The position numbers and the translations under genes are program-made. Below the pieces are notes generated by a model. The model saw nothing but the letters and a program-made list of their open reading frames with translations. It had not been told where the DNA came from and ran no database searches. From assembly GCA_035505995.1 (NCBI GenBank), contig DATJQF010000091.1, positions 1-14,221 on the forward strand: a stretch of DNA of 14,221 bases. Reading direction: 5' to 3'. Shown piece after piece: positions 7,605-13,506 of this stretch (the stretch's first letter is position 1; each line of letters opens with the position of its first letter). The DNA comes from DATJQF01 sp035505995 (GTDB lineage Bacteria; Bacteroidota; Bacteroidia; Bacteroidales; FEN-979).

Positions 7605-8732
7605 TTCAAATTTGACGAACCGGCATTCCAGCGGTCCGTTGTAGAGAATGATCTTCCTGGAAGGATGAAGGCCGATGAATTTCAGCGCTTTCAGGTCAGA
7701 AGAGATAACCCAGGCCTGGTACCCGGTAAATTTTTTCTTGAACACGTCGCCGATCTTTTTGTAGAAGGCGATCAGGTCATCCACCTGCATCCGCTCGTCG
7801 TAGGGGGGATTGGTGACCACCCAGCCTTTTTCCTCCGGGGGTTTCAGGGCTTCCAGCTCCGATACCTGCAGGCGGATATCGTCCTGCAGCTTCGCGAAGC
7901 GCAGGTTCTCGGTCGACTGCCGTATTGCCTGGGGAGACCGGTCGGAGCCCAGGATCACCGCCTTGCTTTCGGTGACGGCCGCGTCGGCCTTCTCCTTGAT
8001 CCCGTGCCACAGCTCGGCATCGAAATCGTTCCAGTGGGTGAAACCGAAATCTTTCCGGAAAAATCCCGCCGGGATGTTCTTGGTCATCATGGCCGCTTCG
8101 ATCAGCAGGGTGCCGGAACCGCACATCGGGTCCATGAAAAGTGATCTTTTGTCCCAGCCCGAGAGCAGCACCATCCCGGCAGCCAGGACCTCGTTCAGCG
8201 GAGCAGGCCCGGTGGTCTTCCGGTACCCCCTCTTGTGCAGCGACCCGCCGGAGCTGTCGAGCGAGACTGTACAGTTTTTCTTCTGGATGTGCACGTTCAG
8301 GCGAAGATCCGGTTCGTCGAGGTCGACGGATGGCCGTCTGCCCCAGACTTCTCGCAGGCGGTCCACGATCGCATCCTTCGAGCGCTGGGAAACGAACTGA
8401 GAATGGGTGAACACCGATTCATGCACGACCGAGTCGATGGCAAAGGTGAACTGCGGCCCGAAAAGATCCTCCCACCGGTAGGCACGGAGGGCTTCATACA
8501 GTTTCTCCTGGTTTTCCACTTCAAATTCCAGGATGGGCTTCAATATGCGCAGGGCGGTCCGGGAACAGTAATTGGCCCGGTACATGAGGCCGGTATCCCC
8601 TTCAAAGCTGACGGCCCTGTTGAGAAGCTTTATCTTCCCGGCGCCCATCTGCAATAATTCATCCGCCACGGACTGCTCCAGCCCCGGGACCGTTTTTGCG
8701 ACCAGCGGAAAGGTATTTTTTGCTTTCTTCAA
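7596..8732 (-). CDS. THUMP-domain class I SAM-dependent RNA methyltransferase (RlmL/YcbY-type)
   Basis: A 378-residue enzyme of the COG0116 group, which methylates guanine N2 in 23S rRNA or tRNA using S-adenosylmethionine. An N-terminal ferredoxin-like plus THUMP RNA-binding region spans about residues 8-158 (FPLVAKTVPGLEQSVADEL is the typical opening). A Rossmann methyltransferase follows, with DPMCGSGTLLIEAAMM (201-216, SAM-binding motif I), GSDRS (262-266) and the catalytic TNPPYDERM (307-315). The length corresponds to the RlmL half alone; the RlmK half of the E. coli fusion is absent, as is usual outside Gammaproteobacteria. The start is TTG at 8732; the next ATG is residue 29, inside the conserved opening, so TTG is preferred. 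The exact RNA target cannot be read from sequence, so I give no symbol. Confidence 0.92.
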   Translation of the reverse strand: MKKAKNTFPLVAKTVPGLEQSVADELLQMGAGKIKLLNRAVSFEGDTGLMYRANYCSRTALRILKPILEFEVENQEKLYEALRAYRWEDLFGPQFTFAIDSVVHESVFTHSQFVSQRSKDAIVDRLREVWGRRPSVDLDEPDLRLNVHIQKKNCTVSLDSSGGSLHKRGYRKTTGPAPLNEVLAAGMVLLSGWDKRSLFMDPMCGSGTLLIEAAMMTKNIPAGFFRKDFGFTHWNDFDAELWHGIKEKADAAVTESKAVILGSDRSPQAIRQSTENLRFAKLQDDIRLQVSELEALKPPEEKGWVVTNPPYDERMQVDDLIAFYKKIGDVFKKKFTGYQAWVISSDLKALKFIGLHPSRKIILYNGPLECRFVKFELY

Positions 8733-8760
8733 ATTCTTTCTTTTATACGAAGAAAACAGA

Positions 8761-8791
8761 CAAAGGTTGTTTGCTACCAGTTATGAATCAA
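8761..8791 (-). promoter_or_regulatory. Candidate promoter for the RNA methyltransferase
   Basis: On the minus strand a TTG (8791-8789) is followed after a 20-bp spacer by AACCTTTG (8768-8761), which matches TAnnTTTG at five of six fixed positions. The predicted start lies roughly 20-25 nt before the TTG start codon. It sits in an A/T-rich 138-bp divergent intergenic region, where two direct AATCAA copies (8786-8791, 8800-8805) also occur. Confidence 0.35.
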
Positions 8792-8858
8792 TTAAATATA
8801 ATCAACAGGTATTGTGTTACCCCCTTCCCCATGCAAAATGCTCCAAATAGATATGGTT

Positions 8859-8866
8859 TATATTTG
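8859..8866 (+). promoter_or_regulatory. -7 promoter element for the DUF5686 gene
   Basis: TATATTTG is an exact match to the Bacteroidota -7 consensus TAnnTTTG and ends 4 bp before the chosen ATG at 8871. No good -33 TTG is seen about 20 bp upstream; ATG at 8838-8840 is the nearest. If it is used, transcription would start at or almost at the ATG, giving a leaderless or nearly leaderless mRNA. Confidence 0.5.
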
Positions 8867-8870
8867 CAGC

Positions 8871-11387
8871 ATGAAACTGCGGATCATCTTCGTCCAACTC
8901 CTGCTTCTTCACTCCTCACTCCTCCTTCCCCAGGAGCCCTCGAGGATCTCCGGGAAAGTGCTGGATTCCCGGACCCATGTTCCGCTGGCCTTTGTGAACA
9001 TCATCATCAACCATAACCCGAGGGCGGGGGGAACGACCGATATCGACGGGAAATTCCGGCTGAGCTATCCGGAAAGGATCCGCACCCTTTCCCTCTCGTA
9101 CGTGGGGTATGATAATTACGAGTATGCCTGTTCCGCGCAAACAGACCATATCGTCATCCTGATGGTCCAGAAAGAGATCGAGCTGAAGGAAGTGGAGATC
9201 CTTCCCGGCGTCAACCCGGCCCACCGGATCATCCAGCATGCCATCGACAACCGCGACCTCAATGATCCGGAGAAGCTGAAGTCATTTTCCTACACCTCCT
9301 ACGACAAGACGATCTTCACCGTGAACGCGGATACTTCCATCCGCAGCGATTTCAACGACACCACCCGGGCACAGCCCTCGTTCGGTTTCGGGATCGACCT
9401 GGAGGTGGCAGCCGATTCGCTGAAAAAAGACACGGCAGCGATGGATTCGGCCACGCGGCTGATCGGGCGGCTCATCAGCAAGCAATACCTTTTCCTGATG
9501 GAGAACGTCACGAAAAGGAAATTCCTTTACCCCGACAAGAGCTACAACCAGGTGATCGCCACCAAGATGTCGGGATTCAAGGACCCCATGATCGTGTTCC
9601 TGGCGACCCAGATCCAGTCGTTCTCCTTTTATAAGCCCTTTATCACGATCTTCCAGAATACTTACGTGAATCCGATCAGTCCCGGCAGCCTGACCAAATA
9701 TTTCTTCAAGATCGAGGATACGACCTATTCGGGGAAAGATACCACGTTCATCATCCGGTTCCGGCCGCGGAAAGGGACCAATTTCGACGGGATGAAAGGC
9801 GTGATCTCCATCAGCTCGAACAAATGGGCGATCCAGAACGTGATCGCGGAGCCTGCGAACAACCAGGGGGGGATCGATATCCGGATCCAGCAGCTCTACG
9901 AGCTGATCGACGGCGAATACTGGTTCCCGGTCCAGCTGAATACCGACGTATCCTTCACTAACTTCAGGATCGGCAAATACGCCGCTATCGGGACCGGAAG
10001 GAGCTACATCCGGGATATCGTCCTCAACCCCGACCTGGTGCGAAGCGAATTCAATCACCTGGATATCGAGGTGGAAAAGGATGCCGGTGCCAGGCATAAC
10101 GACTTCTGGAACCAGTACCGGGTAGACAGCCTGACGGCAAAGGACACGATGACCTACCACGTGATCGACAGCCTGGGCAAGGCCAACAATTTCGACAAGA
10201 TGGCCAAGACCTTCCAGACCCTGCTGACAGGGAAGATCCCGTGGAAGATCTTTGATATTGACCTGGACCGGGTGCTGAATTACAACACGTATGAAGGGAT
10301 CATTGCAGGGATCGGGGTGCATACCAACGACCGGATGCTGAAATGGTTCAGGATCGGCGGGTTTTACCAGTATGCCTTTGCGATCTCCACCAGCAAATAC
10401 GGCGGGGATGCCTCCTTCCTCCTGAGCCGGAGACATGACGTCAGTATCCAGGGCGGATATTCCTTCGACCTTGTCCCTTCGGGCACCGTTACCTTTTTCG
10501 ACGACAACAAGACCATTCTCTCCGGAAGCTGGGAGAAACTGCTGACGAAGAAACTCGACCGGACCGAGAATTACAACCTCTCCCTCACCTTCCGGACGCT
10601 GAAATATGTTCTGCTGAATATAGGCTATTCCAATTCCTTCAAAAAATCCACCACCTACGATTTTGCGCTGCCCCAGGATGCGAATACTATCCTGGTATAT
10701 GACCAGTACCGTTTCTCCGAAGTCACGGCGGCGCTGAAATGGGCATACGGGGAAAAGTTCATCCAGACCGTCAACAACAAGTTCTCGTTCGGGACGAATT
10801 ATCCCATCGTATGGTTTCAGTACACCCGGGGCATCAAGGGATTCCTCGACGGCCAGTTCGATTACGACCGGTTCGATCTGAAGATCAAGAAGACTTTCCA
10901 TTTCAAATATATCGGCAAGCTTACCTTCCAGTTCAATGCCGGGTACATCGACCAGCCCATTCCCGCCACCAACCTGTATTACGGAAACGCCAGCTACCGG
11001 ATGTTCACGCTCTTTGCCCCGTACACGTTTGCCACCATGCGGATGAACGAATTCCTCTCCAGCAAGTACCTTTCCCTGTATCTCTACCACGACTTCGGGT
11101 ATATGCTTTTCAAAGGGAAGAAATGGTTCCACCCGGAGTTTGCCATTGCCCAGAACATCGGTTTCGGGTGGCTGGATCACCCGGAAAATTACAAGGCTAT
11201 CTCGCTCCAGCCGAAGACCCTGGACCTCGGGTACTATGAATCGGGCCTGCTGATCAACAACCTGGTGAATCTGCGTCTCTATACGATCGGGATCGGGGCG
11301 TTCTACCGCTGGGGACCGTATGGCTTCAAATATGCCGGGGATAATTTTGCCTATAAGATCAGTGTGATCTTCCCGTTTGGCAATTGA
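8871..11387 (+). CDS. Carboxypeptidase-regulatory-like plus DUF5686 outer-membrane protein
   Basis: An 838-residue predicted outer-membrane protein typical of Bacteroidota. Residues 1-21 form a signal peptide (MKLRIIFVQLLLLHSSLLLP). Residues 24-98 are a CarboxypepD_reg-like beta-sandwich (ISGKVLDSRTHVPLAFVNI, then GGTTDIDGKFRLSYP and LSLSYVGY), as found at the N-terminus of many TonB-linked proteins. The DUF5686 region follows: GVNPAHRIIQHAIDNRD (113-129), YFFKIEDTTYSGKDTTFIIR, RPRKGTNFDGMKGVISI and AIQNVIAEP. The C-terminal half alternates short aromatic-rich strands and ends in a hydrophobic strand (YKISVIFPFGN), consistent with a beta-barrel. No plug/TonB-box receptor features are obvious. 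An in-frame GTG at 8814 would add 19 residues ahead of the signal peptide, but the ATG at 8871 gives a proper signal peptide and lies after the promoter element. The function of DUF5686 is not established. Confidence 0.92.
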   Translation: MKLRIIFVQLLLLHSSLLLPQEPSRISGKVLDSRTHVPLAFVNIIINHNPRAGGTTDIDGKFRLSYPERIRTLSLSYVGYDNYEYACSAQTDHIVILMVQKEIELKEVEILPGVNPAHRIIQHAIDNRDLNDPEKLKSFSYTSYDKTIFTVNADTSIRSDFNDTTRAQPSFGFGIDLEVAADSLKKDTAAMDSATRLIGRLISKQYLFLMENVTKRKFLYPDKSYNQVIATKMSGFKDPMIVFLATQIQSFSFYKPFITIFQNTYVNPISPGSLTKYFFKIEDTTYSGKDTTFIIRFRPRKGTNFDGMKGVISISSNKWAIQNVIAEPANNQGGIDIRIQQLYELIDGEYWFPVQLNTDVSFTNFRIGKYAAIGTGRSYIRDIVLNPDLVRSEFNHLDIEVEKDAGARHNDFWNQYRVDSLTAKDTMTYHVIDSLGKANNFDKMAKTFQTLLTGKIPWKIFDIDLDRVLNYNTYEGIIAGIGVHTNDRMLKWFRIGGFYQYAFAISTSKYGGDASFLLSRRHDVSIQGGYSFDLVPSGTVTFFDDNKTILSGSWEKLLTKKLDRTENYNLSLTFRTLKYVLLNIGYSNSFKKSTTYDFALPQDANTILVYDQYRFSEVTAALKWAYGEKFIQTVNNKFSFGTNYPIVWFQYTRGIKGFLDGQFDYDRFDLKIKKTFHFKYIGKLTFQFNAGYIDQPIPATNLYYGNASYRMFTLFAPYTFATMRMNEFLSSKYLSLYLYHDFGYMLFKGKKWFHPEFAIAQNIGFGWLDHPENYKAISLQPKTLDLGYYESGLLINNLVNLRLYTIGIGAFYRWGPYGFKYAGDNFAYKISVIFPFGN

Positions 11388-11419
11388 ACATTACTCCCCC
11401 CGCTGTATAAAATAATCCT

Positions 11420-11427
11420 TACATTTG
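11420..11427 (+). promoter_or_regulatory. -7 promoter element for the permease operon
   Basis: TACATTTG matches TAnnTTTG exactly and lies 15 bp before the ATG at 11443. The position supports ATG 11443 over the in-frame TTG at 11425, which would lie inside the element. No clear -33 TTG is present; that region is a C-run. Confidence 0.5.
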
Positions 11428-11442
11428 TTTAAAATCCCTTCG

Positions 11443-12540
11443 ATGAAGGACCTCTATCAAAAGTACCGGCTCTTTTTCCTGATCATTTTCCTGCTGGCGA
11501 TCGGATTCCTTGTCTGGTATTTCTTCCCGATCCTGGTACTGGTGCTGATCGCGGGAGTGATCTCGATCATCGGTTCGCCGCTGGTAAACCTGCTGGACCG
11601 GATCCACATCGGCAAAGTGAAATTCCCGCATGTGCTGAGCGTCACACTGACCCTGCTGCTGATCATCGCGGTGATCATCGCCCTTTTCAGCTTCTTTATC
11701 CCGCTGGTCTTTGCGGAAGCCCAGCTGATCTCCTCGATCGATACCCAGAAGCTGGAGCAGTATTATCATCCGCAGATCCAGTGGCTGCAGGACAACCTGA
11801 TCCGGTACGGGATCATCCAGCGCTCCGATACCGTGGAAAGCCTGTTCCTGGATAATTTCTCCAGGATCGTGGATTTCGGGCTTTTCTCCACTATTCTGAC
11901 CCGCCTGATCTCTTTTACCGGTTCCTTCTTCTTCCATACCTTCTCCATCATTTTTCTTTCCTTCTTTTTCCTGTACGACAGTAAAATGCTGCCCCGGTTC
12001 ATCCTGAAGCTGGTCAATGAAAAATACCGGGAGCAGACCCAAAACGTTATGGACAAAAGCAAGAAGCTGCTGACCCGCTATTTCACGGGGCTGTTCTTCC
12101 AGGTCCTGGCGAACATCGCCACCTACGCCATCGCGCTGACGATCATCGGCGTGAAGGGGGCGCTGGTGATCGCCTTCTTCGCCGGGATCATCATCATCAT
12201 CCCTTACCTGGGAGGCGTCATCGCGGTGATCACGGGGATCCTCCTCGGGGTGACCGGCGTGATCAGTGCGGGTGACTATGCCCATGTGTTGCCGATGGCC
12301 ATCAGCATCCTCGTCGCCATGCTGATCGTGCAGGTGATCGACAACAATGTTTTTCAGCCTTACATCCAGGGGAAGAGCGTACGCGCCCACCCGGTGGAGA
12401 TCTTCCTGGTGGTCATCGCGGCTGCCAGCATCGGGGGGATCCCTGCGATGATCGTGGCCGTTCCGGCCTATGCTTTCCTGCGGATCGTGGCCTCGGAATT
12501 CCTGAGCCAGTTCCGCCTGATCAGAGACCTTAATTCGTAA
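11443..12540 (+). CDS. AI-2E family (PerM/UPF0118) membrane permease
   Basis: A 365-residue integral membrane protein with about eight hydrophobic segments: two near the N-terminus (residues 10-44), one at about 60-85, one at about 150-172, and a C-terminal block of four or more. A soluble loop separates the third and fourth segments (about residues 88-145). The C-terminal family signature is clear: IPYLGGVIAVITG, then QVIDNNVFQPYIQGKSVRAHP and IGGIPAMIVAVPAYAFLRI. Members are annotated as autoinducer-2 exporters or as Na+/H+ antiporters, so the substrate cannot be inferred. It is the first gene of a probable five-gene operon with three small envelope genes and a radical SAM enzyme. Its last codons and TAA stop lie inside a heptanucleotide tandem repeat. 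Confidence 0.93.
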   Translation: MKDLYQKYRLFFLIIFLLAIGFLVWYFFPILVLVLIAGVISIIGSPLVNLLDRIHIGKVKFPHVLSVTLTLLLIIAVIIALFSFFIPLVFAEAQLISSIDTQKLEQYYHPQIQWLQDNLIRYGIIQRSDTVESLFLDNFSRIVDFGLFSTILTRLISFTGSFFFHTFSIIFLSFFFLYDSKMLPRFILKLVNEKYREQTQNVMDKSKKLLTRYFTGLFFQVLANIATYAIALTIIGVKGALVIAFFAGIIIIIPYLGGVIAVITGILLGVTGVISAGDYAHVLPMAISILVAMLIVQVIDNNVFQPYIQGKSVRAHPVEIFLVVIAAASIGGIPAMIVAVPAYAFLRIVASEFLSQFRLIRDLNS

Positions 12541-12565
12541 TCTGTAATTTGTAATTCGTAATTGA
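12531..12565. repeat. Heptanucleotide tandem repeat (TAATTCG unit), about five copies
   Basis: Consecutive 7-bp units read TAATTCG, TAATCTG, TAATTTG, TAATTCG and TAATTGA. The first unit encodes part of the permease C-terminus, and the permease stop codon is the TAA opening the second unit. The array fills most of the 31-bp gap before the YtxH gene. It is A/T-rich against a G/C-rich background. Confidence 0.75.
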
Positions 12566-12571
12566 ACCGGT

Positions 12572-12814
12572 ATGGCTAAATCAGGCACAAAATTCATTCT
12601 TGCGGGCATCACGGGGGTAGCGGTCGGGTTCGCCCTCGGCATCCTGTTCGCCCCCGACAAAGGATCCAAAACCCGGAAGAAAGTCAGGAAAAAGATCCGG
12701 CATATGGCGGAATCGCTGGGAGAGGATTACCCCGAGAACCTGGGGTTCCTGAAATCGATGTTTAACCGAAACCCGGAGGAGGAGACTTCCGGGAACGAAG
12801 AACCAAACCAGTAA
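12572..12814 (+). CDS. YtxH-domain small membrane protein
   Basis: An 80-residue protein with a single glycine-rich transmembrane helix (residues 8-27, ILAGITGVAVGFALGILFA). The helix is followed directly by the YtxH signature APDKGSKTRKKVRKKI (APxxGxxTR), then a charged tail ending in a Glu/Asn-rich segment. In other bacteria YtxH-like and YqjD/ElaB-like proteins are small, stress-induced membrane proteins; the molecular role is poorly defined. ATG at 12572 lies 31 bp after the permease, and the stop is 4 bp before the next start, so translation is probably coupled. Confidence 0.88.
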   Translation: MAKSGTKFILAGITGVAVGFALGILFAPDKGSKTRKKVRKKIRHMAESLGEDYPENLGFLKSMFNRNPEEETSGNEEPNQ

Positions 12815-12818
12815 TCCC

Positions 12819-13184
12819 ATGGAAACTCAAAGCATTCCCGAGAATTTCAACGAGCTGACCGGTAGCATCCGGGAATATATCCGGCTCCGGATCGACCTGC
12901 TCAAGCTGAACCTTACGGAGAAGCTGTCGCGGATCTTCACGATGGCCATCGCCCTGATCCTTTTCTTCCTGTTCTTCAATTTCATCATCCTGTTTGCCAG
13001 CATCGCCTTTATCCTGTGGTTCCGGGAGCACGTGGGACCTGCGCACTGGGGAGCCCTCATCGTGGCGGGATTCTACATCCTGCTGGGCATCCTGGTCTGG
13101 CTCCTGCGACGTCCGTTGTTCGTCAACCCGGTTGTTTCACAGATTTCAAAAATCCTGCTGGAGGAAGACCATGAAACCAAATGA
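12819..13184 (+). CDS. Holin superfamily III/YqjE-like membrane protein
   Basis: A 121-residue protein with an amphipathic N-terminal helix (about 8-36, IREYIRLRIDLLKLNLTEKL) and two predicted transmembrane segments: one long (about 39-68, phenylalanine-rich) and a second at 77-96. A polar C-terminal tail contains LLEEDHETK. This matches the Phage_holin_3_6 (YqjE-like) family, which despite its name is mostly chromosomal. No phage genes are nearby, so a lysis role is unlikely. Its position right after a YtxH/YqjD-type gene mirrors the yqjD-yqjE order of enterobacteria (inference). Its last 14 bp overlap the next gene. Confidence 0.85.
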   Translation: METQSIPENFNELTGSIREYIRLRIDLLKLNLTEKLSRIFTMAIALILFFLFFNFIILFASIAFILWFREHVGPAHWGALIVAGFYILLGILVWLLRRPLFVNPVVSQISKILLEEDHETK

Positions 13185-13506
13185 TCGTCATGCCTACCGG
13201 TTGCGCCGCATCCGGTCGCTGGAGGAACTCAAGGAGGAAAAGACCCGGCTGAAGTACGAGATCCTGAAATCGGAAGACGAGGTCCGCCGGGATTATCGCC
13301 ATTTAGTGAACGCGCTCACCTTCCGCAATATCCTGGCCAACCTCTCGAAGGAGATCGCCCTGACCTCCTCGGTCGTTTCCAAGGCCGTGGAAGCAGGCCG
13401 GAGCTTCTTCGCCAAGCGGAAAAAGAAGAAAAAGAAGAAGGATTCGCAGGAAGGAACTCCGCCACCGTCTGAGGAAAAGCAGGAGGAGGAACTGACCGGT
13501 CCATGA
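13171..13506 (+). CDS. Small basic coiled-coil protein with polylysine tract, unknown function
   Basis: 111 residues with no family I can name. Residues 10-45 are a charged, probably coiled-coil helix (RLRRIRSLEELKEEKTRLKY). Residues 46-80 are a more hydrophobic helix (LVNALTFRNILANLSKEIAL). Then comes a run of seven lysines (84-90) and an acidic Pro/Glu tail. There is no signal peptide or clear membrane helix. ATG at 13171 overlaps the holin-like gene by 14 bp, with GGAGGA 5 bp upstream; the frame is open further upstream but only as antiphase reading of the holin-like gene. Position after YtxH and YqjE-like genes recalls yqjK in enterobacteria, which is also small, basic and helical, but I see no sequence identity to claim homology. 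Confidence 0.75.
   Translation: MKPNDRHAYRLRRIRSLEELKEEKTRLKYEILKSEDEVRRDYRHLVNALTFRNILANLSKEIALTSSVVSKAVEAGRSFFAKRKKKKKKKDSQEGTPPPSEEKQEEELTGP

Noticed and set aside
8832..8868. Inverted repeat TGCAAA ... TTTGCA around the DUF5686 promoter
   Set aside because: Arms are only 6 bp with a 25-bp spacer, and the right arm is largely the -7 TTTG itself, so chance is a sufficient explanation.
8814..8870. Upstream GTG as start of the DUF5686 protein
   Set aside because: It would place 19 residues without signal-peptide character in front of a good signal peptide and would lie upstream of the promoter element at 8859-8866.
9282..11180. 632-codon open frame on the minus strand opposite the DUF5686 gene
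   Set aside because: The sense strand encodes a convincing protein with family motifs. The antisense product is rich in Pro, Gly, His and Val with no domains, as expected from a G/C-rich third codon position on the real strand.
12545..12551. TAATTTG as a promoter for the YtxH gene
   Set aside because: It lacks one base of the TAnnTTTG spacing and is explained as a unit of the heptanucleotide repeat.
11419..12669. 416-codon minus-strand open frame opposite the permease
   Set aside because: Its product is an Asp/Gln/Arg-rich low-complexity sequence mirroring transmembrane codons of the plus-strand AI-2E protein, and it crosses two real genes.
12819..13184. Holin-like gene as sign of a prophage
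   Set aside because: No endolysin, tail, capsid, integrase or att-like repeat is present; YqjE-type holin-family proteins are common in chromosomes next to YtxH/YqjD genes.
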